Source: Microbacterium capsulatum (GTDB lineage: Bacteria; Actinomycetota; Actinomycetes; Actinomycetales; Microbacteriaceae). From it: a stretch of DNA of 64,000 nt. Positions 24,145 to 33,366 of the stretch are shown one piece after another. The notes beneath the pieces were generated by a model. That model did not search any database. It was not told where the DNA came from and worked only from the letters and a program-made list of their open reading frames with translations. Location of the stretch: positions 201,235-265,234 of the forward strand of contig NZ_JAVFCB010000007.1 in NCBI RefSeq assembly GCF_030865425.1. The letters are read 5' to 3'. A program made the position numbers and the translations under genes. Numbering within the stretch: the stretch's first letter is position 1; every line of letters begins with the position of its first letter.

Positions 24145-25446
24145 ATGGCAGGGGGTCGAATGCGCTGGATCACAACTCGTCGCGCCGGAGCACTGGTGGC
24201 GAGCGCCGTGGCACTCGCACTGGTCCTGACCGGGTGCGGCGGCGGAAGCGTGGCGGCCCCGACGTTCACCCCGAAGCCGCAGGTGCAGGGCCCGCTGCCG
24301 AACGACGTGCAGGACCAGCTCAAGGCGGCCGTGCAGCGGGCGATGGCGGCGAGCGGATCCAGCGGCGCGATCGTCGGCGTGTGGGCGCCGTGGAGCGGAT
24401 CCTGGGTGGTCGGCCTCGGCACCGTCGCCCCGGGGGACAAGACCCCGGTGAAGACCGACATGTCGTTCCGGATCGCCGACGTCACCCGGATGATGACCTG
24501 CGACGTGCTCTACGCGCTCGCCGACCGCGACATCGTCAAGCTGGACGACAAGATCCCGACCTACGTCTCGGGTGTGCCGGATCTGTCCGACGTCAGCCTC
24601 CTCGATCTGTGCGACGGCACCGCCGGCATCGGGTCCTCCGCGAGCACGGTGATGTCCGCGTGGCTGAACAACCCGGACCGGGAGTGGGAGCCCAAAGAGC
24701 TCGCCTCCTACGGGCTCGGGCAGTCGCGCACCCCGGCGCACACCGCCTACCGCGACTCGGACGCCGGCTACCTGCTGCTCGGGCTCGCGCTCGAGCGCGC
24801 CACGGGCCGCACCGCGGCGCAGCTGATCCGCGAGTACGTCACCTCGCCGCTCGGACTCTCCTCCACGTCGCTGCCCGGCTCGACCGCGGACGCCCCCCAG
24901 CCCGCGCCGGCGCTGGACGGGTTCTATCTGCCGCAGGCCGCCAACGGCGCCTACGCGTGCGACAAGCCCGCCGACATCACCGTGGCCTCGGCGAGCATGG
25001 GCTACACCGCGTCCGGCGTCGTCTCCACGATCGACGATCTCGGCCGGTACGCGCAGGCCGCCGCCGTCCAGGCGCTGCGCGTGAAGGACACGCCCAAGCG
25101 CTTCGGGAAACCGCTCGCCGTCGCCTCCGGAGCACCGTCCTGGTACCAGGCCACCGGCGGGGCGTACCTCGTCGGATCCTTGATCGGCCAGCACGGCGCG
25201 ATCCCCGGCTACCTCACCGCCGCCTACTCCGACCCGGCCAGCGGGTTCACCGTGGCCGTCGTGCTCAACGACTCCAGCGCGGGCGGCGGGATCGCGGGCG
25301 ACCTCGCCTGGGAGCTCTCCGCGATCGCCTCGAAGGCTCCGCCGGCCAAGGGGCGGAAGGCGCCGGCCTTCGCCCTGCCGTTCACGGCGGACGACCGCTC
25401 CAAGTCCGTCGACGCCGCGGCGATCTGCCATCCGGCGCAGGGCTGA
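24145..25446 (+). CDS. Beta-lactamase-fold lipoprotein, altered active site
   Basis: 433 residues from ATG 24145 (other starts at 24121 and 24160 are possible). A lipoprotein signal ends at LTGCGGG. The rest follows the class C beta-lactamase/serine hydrolase fold (about 60-400). The catalytic SxxK motif, normally in a block such as IGSVTK, reads IADVTR (D112...R115), so both the nucleophile and the general base are replaced. The second motif (YxN) reads YRDSD. HGAIPG is kept at the third motif. The protein should therefore be a cell-surface pseudoenzyme or binding protein instead of a hydrolase. It is followed 30 nt later by corA. Confidence 0.75.
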   Translation: MAGGRMRWITTRRAGALVASAVALALVLTGCGGGSVAAPTFTPKPQVQGPLPNDVQDQLKAAVQRAMAASGSSGAIVGVWAPWSGSWVVGLGTVAPGDKTPVKTDMSFRIADVTRMMTCDVLYALADRDIVKLDDKIPTYVSGVPDLSDVSLLDLCDGTAGIGSSASTVMSAWLNNPDREWEPKELASYGLGQSRTPAHTAYRDSDAGYLLLGLALERATGRTAAQLIREYVTSPLGLSSTSLPGSTADAPQPAPALDGFYLPQAANGAYACDKPADITVASASMGYTASGVVSTIDDLGRYAQAAAVQALRVKDTPKRFGKPLAVASGAPSWYQATGGAYLVGSLIGQHGAIPGYLTAAYSDPASGFTVAVVLNDSSAGGGIAGDLAWELSAIASKAPPAKGRKAPAFALPFTADDRSKSVDAAAICHPAQG

Positions 25447-25476
25447 GCACGCCCGTCCCACGATCGGAGGTCCGCG

Positions 25477-26493
25477 ATGGCGATCGTCGACAACGGCATC
25501 TACGTCTCCGGTGTGCGCACCGACACGCCCCACACGCTCGACGAGACGTTCCGGCTCATGCACGACCGCGACGGCATGGGGTGGATCGGGCTGTACCGGC
25601 CGAGCGAGACCGAGGTGCGCCAGGTGGCGGCCGAGTTCGGCCTGCACGAGCTCGCCGTCGAGGACGCCCTCACCGGGCACCAGCGCTCCAAGCTGGAGCG
25701 CTACGGCGACACCCTGTTCGTCGTGCTGCGCCCCGCCCGTTACCTCGACGCGACCGAGGAGGTCGAATTCGGCGAGCTGCACGTGTTCGTCGGCCCGAAC
25801 TTCGTCGTGACCATCCGTCACGCCGAGACGCCGAGTCTCAGCCGGGTCCGCGGCCGGATGGAGCGCGACCCCGAGCTGCTCGCCCGCGGGCCGGAGGCCG
25901 TGCTGTACGCGATCCTCGACGAGCTCGTCGACGAGTACTCGCCCGTGCTCGCGGGCCTCGACAACGACATCGACGAGATCGAGGCGCAGCTGTTCCTCGA
26001 GGAGGCCGACGTCACGCAGCGCATCTACGAGCTGTCCCGCGAGGTGATCGACTTCCAGCGGGCGACCCGACCGCTGCAGCCGATGCTGGAGGCGCTGCTG
26101 CGCGGATCCGCGAAGTACGCCGTCGACCTCGAACTGCAGCGGTACCTGCGCGACGTGCTCGACCACATCCTCGCCGTCGCCGAGCGGGTGGGCAGCTTCC
26201 GCAGCGCCCTCGACAACGCGCTGACCGTGGAGGCGACGATCGTCGCCCGGCGGCAGAACGAGGAGATGCGCCGGATGACCGAGGAGAGCATGCGACAGGG
26301 CGAGGAGGTGAAGAAGATCTCCTCCTGGGCGGCCATCTTCTTCGCGCCGACGATCGTCGCCGGCATCTACGGGATGAACTTCCACGACATGCCCGAACTC
26401 GGCTGGGGCTTCGGCTACCCGATGGCGATCGGCCTCATGGTCGGCGGCGCCGCCGTGCTGTACGTCGTGTTCAAGAAACGCGGCTGGCTGTAG
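25477..26493 (+). CDS. corA: CorA-like divalent metal transporter
   Basis: 338 residues with the CorA layout: an N-terminal cytosolic alpha/beta domain, a long helix region (about 150-280, acidic, DNDIDEIEAQLF), then two C-terminal membrane spans with the pore motif G299-M300-N301 (YGMNF). It imports Mg2+ or Co2+ (and possibly Ni2+) as a pentamer. The ATG follows a GGAGG ribosome-binding site. The loop between the spans is short, typical for the family. Confidence 0.92.
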   Translation: MAIVDNGIYVSGVRTDTPHTLDETFRLMHDRDGMGWIGLYRPSETEVRQVAAEFGLHELAVEDALTGHQRSKLERYGDTLFVVLRPARYLDATEEVEFGELHVFVGPNFVVTIRHAETPSLSRVRGRMERDPELLARGPEAVLYAILDELVDEYSPVLAGLDNDIDEIEAQLFLEEADVTQRIYELSREVIDFQRATRPLQPMLEALLRGSAKYAVDLELQRYLRDVLDHILAVAERVGSFRSALDNALTVEATIVARRQNEEMRRMTEESMRQGEEVKKISSWAAIFFAPTIVAGIYGMNFHDMPELGWGFGYPMAIGLMVGGAAVLYVVFKKRGWL

Positions 26494-26592
26494 CGCTCCC
26501 GGCGCGGTTCGCTCGCGCGATAGTGTCGGCACGGAGCGGATCCGCCCGACGGCGGGCCGTTCGGAGCGTCGGCGAAGAGAAGGAGTGACGGC

Positions 26593-27894
26593 ATGTCGCC
26601 GCTGGTGCTGGTCGGGCTCGTCGCCGTGCTGCTGTGGTCGCTCGTGGCGCACCGGTTCGAGCGCTGGGGCGTGGCGGGGCCGGCAGCGCTCCTCGTGCTG
26701 GGCGCAGCCGCCATCGCCGGGAACATCCCGGCCTTCGCGAGCGCGATCGACACCGAGGCGAGCGAGAAGGTCGTCGAGGTGATCCTGGCGATCATCCTGT
26801 TCGTCGACGCGACCGAGGTGCGCGGCGGCGGGATCTTCGGCGGCGAGGGTCGGGTGACGCTGCGGCTCGTGCTCATCGCGCTGCCGCTGTCGCTGATCCT
26901 CGCCGTGGTCGTCGCGGTGTGGATGATCCCGGAGTCGATCGTGGTGATCCTCGCGCTCGTCTGCGTGATCATGCCCACCGACTTCGCGCCGGCCGCGCGG
27001 ATCCTGCGGCTCGCGCACGTGCCGCCGCGGGTGCGGCAGATCCTGAATGTGGAGAGCGGCTACAACGACGGCCTCATCTCGCCCATCTTCGCGATGTCGC
27101 TGGCGATCTCGGTCGCCCTCACCGAGCTCGTCCGCGCACACCCGTCCGAGCAGGAGAAGATCCTCACCGACGGCCTCGAGAAGATCGCCGACGCGTTCGT
27201 GACCGCGGTGCCCGCCTCGGTCGTGGCGATCGCGGTCGGCATCGTGCTGGGCTTCGTGTTCGGCTGGGCGGTGCGGGTGCTGCACCGGCGCGGCTTCGCG
27301 AACGACGCCGGCATCCGGTTCGTGATGCTGCTGCTGCCGCTGGTCGCGTTCGGCGCCGCCGTCGAGATCCCCGCGGTGCACGCGAACGGCTTCGTGGCGG
27401 CCTTCGTCGCCGGGCTCGTCTACCGGATCGCACGGACCAAGGGCATCCCCGACCGGGCGATCCCGCACGACGAGCTGCTCCTCGTCGACGAGATCGGCGT
27501 GCTCACCACGAACTTCGTCTGGTTCATGCTGGGCGGCACGACCCTGGTCGCCTTCGTCACGGGCGTCGACCCGCTCGTGATCGTGCTCGCGCTGCTCGCG
27601 CTCACCGTGCTGCGGATCGGGCCGGTGTACCTGTCGCTGATGGGCAGCTCGATCGCCCCGCGCGACCGCCTGCTGATCGGCGCGCTCGGCCCGCGCGGCA
27701 CGGCGTCGATCGTGTTCGGCCTGCTCGCCTACAACGCGCTGCCGACGGACAGCCCCGAAGCCGACTTCGTGCTCGACGTCATGGTGGTCACGGTCGTCGG
27801 CAGCGTGCTGCTGCACGGCGTGCTCGCGCCCCTCGTGCTGCGCCGGATGGACCGAGCCGGTTCGCTCTCGGGCAAGGCCCTCACGGCCGAGTGA
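26593..27894 (+). CDS. CPA1-type cation/proton antiporter
   Basis: 433 residues, about 12 hydrophobic segments. Family points seen are CVIMPTDFAPAARIL (the usual TDP reads TDF), ESGYNDGLISPIF with the ND pair of the ion site, and GPRGTASIVFGLL. It likely exchanges Na+ or K+ for H+. AAGGAG lies 12 nt before the ATG. It shares the strand with corA 99 bp upstream, and an ion-homeostasis group is plausible. It ends 4 nt before a convergent gene. Confidence 0.88.
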   Translation: MSPLVLVGLVAVLLWSLVAHRFERWGVAGPAALLVLGAAAIAGNIPAFASAIDTEASEKVVEVILAIILFVDATEVRGGGIFGGEGRVTLRLVLIALPLSLILAVVVAVWMIPESIVVILALVCVIMPTDFAPAARILRLAHVPPRVRQILNVESGYNDGLISPIFAMSLAISVALTELVRAHPSEQEKILTDGLEKIADAFVTAVPASVVAIAVGIVLGFVFGWAVRVLHRRGFANDAGIRFVMLLLPLVAFGAAVEIPAVHANGFVAAFVAGLVYRIARTKGIPDRAIPHDELLLVDEIGVLTTNFVWFMLGGTTLVAFVTGVDPLVIVLALLALTVLRIGPVYLSLMGSSIAPRDRLLIGALGPRGTASIVFGLLAYNALPTDSPEADFVLDVMVVTVVGSVLLHGVLAPLVLRRMDRAGSLSGKALTAE

Positions 27895-27898
27895 GCCG

Positions 27899-28324
27899 TC
27901 AGGATCCGCTGCGGGTGTACGTGCCTCGCACGAGCGGGATCGGATCCGCGTCCGCCGGCACCGCGGTGTCGAGTTCGAGCGCGAGCCCGTCGCCGTCGGC
28001 GCGCAGGCGCATGACCGTGCGGCCGCGCTCCGAGCGGCGGTCGAGGACGAGCGCGTCGTCCTCCCAGAGGGCGGTGCCGGGGGCGGCCGGGGTGAAGCCG
28101 TAGGTGTCGAACCACCAGAACCCGGTGCCGGCGATCACACCGTGCGCGACGAGCGGGTCCGCGCCCTCGCGCTGCTCCACGTAGTCCAGGAGGATCCCGT
28201 CCGGGCCGGGTTCGACGGTGAGGGCGCCGCGGGCGGATCCGGCCTCGGTCCATCCGGTCGCGAACAGCTCCTCCGTCCCCGTCCAGTCGCCGAGCAGTGC
28301 GATGAGACGTCGATCCGGAGCCAT
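27899..28324 (-). CDS. DUF1579/FABP-like beta-barrel protein
   Basis: This 141-residue soluble protein begins RLIALLGDWTGTEEL and goes on through alternating strands with GFWWFDTYGF, the pattern of small lipocalin-like barrels of the DUF1579/DUF1794 type. The ligand is unknown; heme or fatty acid binding is typical of relatives. Its ATG is 6 nt from a TAGGCT -10 box on the minus strand, so it is probably leaderless. It is divergent from the sugar porter gene. Confidence 0.6.
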   Translation of the reverse strand: MAPDRRLIALLGDWTGTEELFATGWTEAGSARGALTVEPGPDGILLDYVEQREGADPLVAHGVIAGTGFWWFDTYGFTPAAPGTALWEDDALVLDRRSERGRTVMRLRADGDGLALELDTAVPADADPIPLVRGTYTRSGS

Positions 28325-28330
28325 GCTCCG

Positions 28331-28336
28331 AGCCTA
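28331..28336 (-). promoter_or_regulatory. -10 box, minus strand, leaderless
   Basis: TAGGCT on the minus strand, 6 nt before the ATG at 28324. Confidence 0.5.
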
Positions 28337-28480
28337 GAGGCGGACAGCCGGGGGGAGGCGGCGTCCGGCGTGGCGATTGCACATCCGCCGGGGAGGGCGT
28401 ACGAACGAAACACGACGTCTCGCAGCCGACGGACCTCGTCCTGCGGGAGCCGTGCATCTCGACGGAGAGAGGACACGATC

Positions 28481-29971
28481 ATGAGTGAATTCGCTTCGGC
28501 TGCCGAGGAGCCGTCGATCTACGGCGAGGAGGACGCCGGCGACGGCAAGCGCATCGTCCAGATCGCGTCCGTCGCCGCGTTGGGCGGTCTTCTCTTCGGC
28601 TACGACAGCGCCGTGATCAACGGCGCTGTGGCGTCGATCAAGACCGCGTTCGGCGTCAACGACGCCCTGCTCGGCTTCGCCGTCGCCTCGGCGCTGCTGG
28701 GCGCGGCCGTCGGCGCGATGACGGCGGGGCGCCTCGCCGACCGGATCGGCCGCGTGCGGGTCATGCAGATCGCCGCCGTGCTGTTCCTGATCAGCGCCCT
28801 CGTCACCGGGCTCGCGCCGGAGCTCTGGACCCTCGTCGTCTTCCGCGTCGTCGGCGGTGTCGCGATCGGCATGGCCTCGGTGATCGCCCCCGCGTACATC
28901 GCGGAGACCTCGCCCGCCCGGATCCGCGGACGGCTCGGCTCGCTGCAGCAGATGGCGATCGTCACCGGCATCTTCCTGTCTCTGCTCGTCGACTGGCTGT
29001 TCGCGACCGCGGCGGGCGGGGCGGACAGGGCGTTCTGGTTCGGGCTGCCGGCCTGGCGGTGGATGTTCCTGGCGATGGCGGTGCCGTCGATCCTGTACGG
29101 CGTGCTGTCGGCGACCATCCCGGAGTCGCCGCGGTACCTCATCGCGCGGCACCGGATCCCGGAGGCCCGCACCGTGCTCACGATCCTGCTCGGCGAGAAG
29201 AACCTCGATCTCACGATCACCCGGATCCACGAGAGCATCGACTTCGAGACGAAGCCGACCTGGCGCGACATGCGCAGGCCCGAGGGCGGCGTCTACGCGA
29301 TCGTCTGGGTCGGCCTGCTGCTGTCGGTCTTCCAGCAGGGCGTCGGCATCAACGTGATCTTCTACTACTCCAACATCCTCTGGGAGGCGGTCGGGTTCCA
29401 GGAGAGCGCCTCGTTCGGGATCAGCGTGTTCACCTCGGTCGTGAACATCCTCACGACGATCGCCGCGATCCTGCTCGTCGACCGCGTCGGGCGCAAGCCG
29501 CTGCTGATGGTCGGGTCCTCCGGCATGATCGTCACGCTCGCCACCATGGCGGTCTGCTTCGGCACGGCCCCGCTGAACGCGCACGGCGATCCGCATCTCG
29601 TGGGGGCGGCGGGGCCGATCGCCCTCGTCGCGGCGAACCTGTTCGTCGTCTTCTTCGGCATGAGCTGGGGGCCCGTCGTCTGGGTGCTGCTCGGCGAGAT
29701 GTTCCCGAACCGCTTCCGCGCCGCGGCGCTCTCTCTCGCCGCCGCCGGGCAGTGGGCGGCGAACTGGGTGATCACGGTGACGTTCCCGCCGCTGAAGAGC
29801 CTGTCGCTCGGCCTGGCGTACAGCCTCTACGCCGCGTTCGCGCTGCTGTCACTGCTGTTCGTGGCGAAGTTCGTGAAGGAGACGAAGGGCATGTCGCTCG
29901 AGGAGATGGACGCTGCGACCGGCGTCATCCCGCGGCCCGCGGAAGGATCCGCTGCGGCGACCGCCGAGTGA
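28481..29971 (+). CDS. Sugar porter (MFS, SP family)
   Basis: 496 residues, 12 spans. Sugar porter signatures are all present: GYDSAVINGAV in helix 1, GRLADRIGRVRVM, RVVGGVAIGMASVIAPAYIAETSPARIRG after helix 4 (PESPR follows in the central loop), QQGVGINVIFYYSN in helix 7 and a C-terminal KGMSLEEMD. It likely imports a hexose or pentose by proton symport. The ATG has GGAGAGAGG upstream. It is monocistronic and ends at a shared bidirectional terminator. Confidence 0.92.
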   Translation: MSEFASAAEEPSIYGEEDAGDGKRIVQIASVAALGGLLFGYDSAVINGAVASIKTAFGVNDALLGFAVASALLGAAVGAMTAGRLADRIGRVRVMQIAAVLFLISALVTGLAPELWTLVVFRVVGGVAIGMASVIAPAYIAETSPARIRGRLGSLQQMAIVTGIFLSLLVDWLFATAAGGADRAFWFGLPAWRWMFLAMAVPSILYGVLSATIPESPRYLIARHRIPEARTVLTILLGEKNLDLTITRIHESIDFETKPTWRDMRRPEGGVYAIVWVGLLLSVFQQGVGINVIFYYSNILWEAVGFQESASFGISVFTSVVNILTTIAAILLVDRVGRKPLLMVGSSGMIVTLATMAVCFGTAPLNAHGDPHLVGAAGPIALVAANLFVVFFGMSWGPVVWVLLGEMFPNRFRAAALSLAAAGQWAANWVITVTFPPLKSLSLGLAYSLYAAFALLSLLFVAKFVKETKGMSLEEMDAATGVIPRPAEGSAAATAE

Positions 29972-29989
29972 ATCGCGCTTCACACGAGA

Positions 29990-30024
29990 ACGGATCCGGA
30001 CCCCGTTCGCGGGTCCGGATCCGT
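29990..30024. terminator. Bidirectional terminator
   Basis: A 14-bp perfect stem (ACGGATCCGGACCC) around a 7-nt loop lies between the convergent sugar porter and NCS1 permease genes. CTTC follows on the plus strand. The arms themselves contain GGATCC. Confidence 0.85.
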
Positions 30025-30036
30025 CTTCGTGCCCGG

Positions 30037-31509
30037 TCAGGCCGCGGGAGCGGCGGGGACGTTCGACATGCTCATGTCGGCGGCCGTCTGCCGGCCGCGG
30101 GAGAGCAGCAGGTACAGGCCCATGGCGATCGCGGCGCCGATGAACCACGAGAACGGTGCGAGCATGCCCAGCTGGGGCACGAGCGCGACGACGGCCGCGA
30201 CCGCCGCCGACGGGATGAACGCGTACACGGCCGTGGGGTTGATGCCCTTGCGGTACAGGTACTGGCTGCCCGGGACGCTGCGGTACAGGTCGGGGACGTT
30301 GACCTTGCCGTGCTGGAGCAGGTAGTAGTCGGACATGATGATCGCGTACAGCGGGCCGAGGAACGCCGCGAGCCCGCCGAGGAAGTAGTTCACCGCGACG
30401 GGGTTGGCGTACACGTTCCACGGCAGGATCAGCACGGACAGGATCGCCGTGATGATGCCGCCGCGGCGGAACGAGACGTGCTTCGGCGCCGCGTTCGCGA
30501 AGTCGTAGGCCGGCGACACGAAGTTCGCGACGACGTTGATGCCGATCGTCGCCACCACGAACGTGATCGCGCCGATCAGGATCGCGACGGTGCTGTCGAT
30601 CTTCGCCACGAGCTCGACCGGGTCGAAGATGTACTTCCCGAAGATCGCGAGGCTGCCGCCGGTGACGACGACCGACACGATCGAGAACGCGATGAAGTTG
30701 ACCGACAGGCCCCAGAAGTTCGCGAGCCGCACGGCGCGCTTGTTCGGGGCGAACCGGGAGAAGTCGCAGTAGTTCAGCATCAGGGTCGAGAAGTAGGCCA
30801 CGGTCAGCGAGATCGACGCGAAGAAGCCGTAGACCATGCCGCCGAAGTCGGCCTGCTTGCCGGCGAAGTCGAACGCGATGTTGCCGCCGGACTTGACCAG
30901 CACCCACACGGCCAGGCCGAGCATGACGACCCAGATCGCGGGGCCGGCGAAGTCGACCAGCTTGCGCACGGCGTTCATGCCGCCGCTGAACAGGCCGAGC
31001 TGCAGGGCCGCGAGGGCGAGGAATGCGATCCAGCCCAGCGGCGACAGTCCGAGGAAGCCGCCGTGGGTCATCGGCGCGAGCTGCGGCCATACCCGCAGCA
31101 GCAGCACGATGAGGGCGACCGAGGCGAGCCAGGTCTGGATGCCGTACCAGAACACGGCGATGATGGCTCGGACGAGGGCGGGGATGTTCGCGCCGAAGAC
31201 GCCGAAGCTGGCCCGGGCGAGCACGGGGTAGGGGACGCCGGTGCGCTGGCCCGCATAGCCCATCCAGTTGATCGCGACGTTGACGAGCGCGATGCCGATG
31301 ATGAGCGCGACGAGCACCTGCCATCCGACGAGGCCGAAGGCGAACAGGCCTGCGGCGAAGGTGTAGCCGCCGATCGAGTGGACGTCGCTCATCCACATCG
31401 CGAACAGGCTGTAGGTCTTCCAGTTGCGGTCTTTCGCCGGTGCCAGGTCCTCGTTGAGGAGGAAGGGACTGGTATCCGTGGGCAACTCGGCGTGTGTCGT
31501 CTCTGACAT
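30037..31509 (-). CDS. NCS1 nucleobase/cation symporter
   Basis: 490 residues and 12 spans of the nucleobase:cation symporter-1 family. The N terminus NEDLAPAKDRNWKTYSLFAMWMSDVHSIGGYTFAAGL is the diagnostic NCS1 block. YCDFSRF and NPVAVNYFLGGLAAFLGPLYAIIMSDYYL match the later helices. Relatives carry hydantoins, cytosine, allantoin or thiamine precursors; substrate is not decidable here. The gene stands alone. It has a GTGGAGGAAAC ribosome-binding site and a GACCGATCGGTC palindrome 102 bp upstream. Confidence 0.9.
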   Translation of the reverse strand: MSETTHAELPTDTSPFLLNEDLAPAKDRNWKTYSLFAMWMSDVHSIGGYTFAAGLFAFGLVGWQVLVALIIGIALVNVAINWMGYAGQRTGVPYPVLARASFGVFGANIPALVRAIIAVFWYGIQTWLASVALIVLLLRVWPQLAPMTHGGFLGLSPLGWIAFLALAALQLGLFSGGMNAVRKLVDFAGPAIWVVMLGLAVWVLVKSGGNIAFDFAGKQADFGGMVYGFFASISLTVAYFSTLMLNYCDFSRFAPNKRAVRLANFWGLSVNFIAFSIVSVVVTGGSLAIFGKYIFDPVELVAKIDSTVAILIGAITFVVATIGINVVANFVSPAYDFANAAPKHVSFRRGGIITAILSVLILPWNVYANPVAVNYFLGGLAAFLGPLYAIIMSDYYLLQHGKVNVPDLYRSVPGSQYLYRKGINPTAVYAFIPSAAVAAVVALVPQLGMLAPFSWFIGAAIAMGLYLLLSRGRQTAADMSMSNVPAAPAA

Positions 31510-31610
31510 GTTTCCTCCACATTATGAAAGTTCGATCTCTCACTGCGGGATCTTTCAGCTAAGGGTCCCACCGGCGCGATTCGCGGTCAAGAAGTCGCCG
31601 AGGAATTGTT

Positions 31611-31622
31611 GACCGATCGGTC
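31611..31622. promoter_or_regulatory. Palindromic operator candidate
   Basis: GACCGATCGGTC is a perfect 12-bp palindrome of the type bound by TetR-family repressors. It is upstream of the NCS1 permease gene and 50 bp past the aidB stop. The nearest TetR gene is at 33.4-34.0 kb. Confidence 0.4.
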
Positions 31623-31671
31623 GGGATCCCACGGCGAGGACGGTCCGACGCCCGCGGCGACTGCTTCGGGC

Positions 31672-33309
31672 TCATTCCCCCGCGTGCCGGGCGACGATCG
31701 CGGCGGCCGCACGGGTCGGTGCGGCGCCGTAGAGGAACCCCCGGACCGGACCGATCCGTGACCCGGAGAACGCGTCGGCGACCCCTGTCGGCGCGTGCCG
31801 GGTCAGCACGGATCCCTGCAGCGCGAGCGCGAGCGCTTCGGTGAGCCGACGGGCACCGGACTGGGCCTCGGCGGAGGACGGATCCTGGATCGCCTCGCGC
31901 ACGAGGTCCTCCGTGGCCGCGATGTGGGCATCGAGCCGGGCGTCCGCGCCGGACGCGAGGCGCACCTCGGCGAGGAACGCCTCGACCGTCTCCGGCTCAC
32001 GGGCGATGGCGCGCAGCACGTCGAGTGCGATGACGTTGCCGGACCCCTCCCACACCGCCATCACCGGCTGCTCGCGGTAGCGCCGGGCGAGCGGGAACGC
32101 CTCGGTGTAGCCGTTGCCGCCCAGGCACTCCAGCGCCTCGGCGGCGTGGCCGGGGCCGCGCTTGCAGATCCCGTACTTCAGCACCGCGGTCGCGAGGCGC
32201 CGGAACGGCTCGTCCTGGGCGGGCGCGTCGGCCTCGTACGCGGCCGCGACCCGCAGCGACGACGCGATCGCGGCCTCCGTCTCGACCGCCAGATCCGCCA
32301 GCACCTGCGTCATCGCGGGCTGCTCGGCGAGCAGGGCGCCGAACGCGGAGCGGTGCTGCGCGTGCCAGATCGCCTCCGCGGTCGCCTGCCGCATGCCCGC
32401 CGCGGTGCCCAGCATGCAGTCCAGCCGGGTCTGGTTCACCATCTCGATGATGGTGCGCACGCCGCGGCCCTCCTCGCCGATGAGCCATCCGACCGTTCCC
32501 TCGAGCTCGACCTCGCTCGACGCGTTCGCGCGGTTGCCGAGCTTGTCCTTGAGACGCTGGATGAGGAACGGGTTGCGGGATCCGTCCGGCAGCACGCGCG
32601 GCACGAGGAAGCAGCCGAGCCCCGCGGGAGTCCGGGCCAGCACGAGGAAACCGTCCGACATCGGCGCCGAGCAGAACCACTTGTGCCCGGTGAGGATCCA
32701 GGATCCGTCTCCCGCCGGGGCGGCGGACGTGCGGTTCGCGCGCACGTCGGATCCGCCCTGCTTCTCGGTCATCGCCATGCCGAACAGGGCCGACGCCTTG
32801 CCGGGGGCGAGGGCGGGGGAGTAGTCGCGGGAGAGCAGGCGGGGGATCCACTCGTCCTGCAGTGCGGACGGCGCGGACTGCTGCAGCGCCGGCACCACCG
32901 CGTGCGTCATCGACACCGGGCAGGCGTGCCCCGGCTCGACCTGCGCGAAGAGCAGGAACTGCGCCGCGCGGGCGACCTGCGCCCCGGGCCGCGGATCGGC
33001 CCACGCCGCCGTGTGCGCTCCGGCCGCGACGGCCGCCCCGATGATGCGGTGGTACGCCGGATGGTACTCGACCTCGTCGATCCGCCGGCCCCAGCGATCG
33101 AACGTCACGAGTTCGGGTTCGTGCACGTTCGCGAGCTCCGCGTCGCGCTGGAACCCGGCGGATCCGACGAGGCGTCCGGTCGCGGTCAGCGCGGTCTCGG
33201 CCCCGTCGGCGCCGTACCGGCGGACGCCCTCGACGAGCGGGAGGTTCAGGGCGTACTCGTCGACGTCCTCGCGCGGCGGCGCCTGGTTCGTCACGGTGTG
33301 CGTCGCCAT
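31672..33309 (-). CDS. aidB: AidB-like acyl-CoA dehydrogenase
   Basis: 545 residues. The acyl-CoA dehydrogenase fold carries the AidB-specific block GMAMTEKQGGSDVRANRT, with KWFCSAPMSDGFLVLART after it and ECLGGNGYTEAFPLARRYREQPVMAVWEGSGNVIALD in the C half (FAD contacts and the AidB Trp-Glu-Gly-Ser-Gly motif). AidB binds FAD and DNA and is part of the adaptive response to alkylation in E. coli; some actinobacterial copies work in isovaleryl-CoA metabolism. It is 57 nt downstream of a TetR gene on the same strand and probably co-transcribed. The alkylation link is an inference. Confidence 0.88.
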   Translation of the reverse strand: MATHTVTNQAPPREDVDEYALNLPLVEGVRRYGADGAETALTATGRLVGSAGFQRDAELANVHEPELVTFDRWGRRIDEVEYHPAYHRIIGAAVAAGAHTAAWADPRPGAQVARAAQFLLFAQVEPGHACPVSMTHAVVPALQQSAPSALQDEWIPRLLSRDYSPALAPGKASALFGMAMTEKQGGSDVRANRTSAAPAGDGSWILTGHKWFCSAPMSDGFLVLARTPAGLGCFLVPRVLPDGSRNPFLIQRLKDKLGNRANASSEVELEGTVGWLIGEEGRGVRTIIEMVNQTRLDCMLGTAAGMRQATAEAIWHAQHRSAFGALLAEQPAMTQVLADLAVETEAAIASSLRVAAAYEADAPAQDEPFRRLATAVLKYGICKRGPGHAAEALECLGGNGYTEAFPLARRYREQPVMAVWEGSGNVIALDVLRAIAREPETVEAFLAEVRLASGADARLDAHIAATEDLVREAIQDPSSAEAQSGARRLTEALALALQGSVLTRHAPTGVADAFSGSRIGPVRGFLYGAAPTRAAAAIVARHAGE

Positions 33310-33366
33310 GCGGATCCCCTTCGATCGATGGGTCCGACGCTACGCCCGATCGAGGTCCGCGCGGGC

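Noticed and set aside
23977..27816. A 1279-residue minus-strand open frame
   Set aside because: Shadow of corA, the antiporter and the lipoprotein gene; composition is Arg/His/Asp-rich with no domain.
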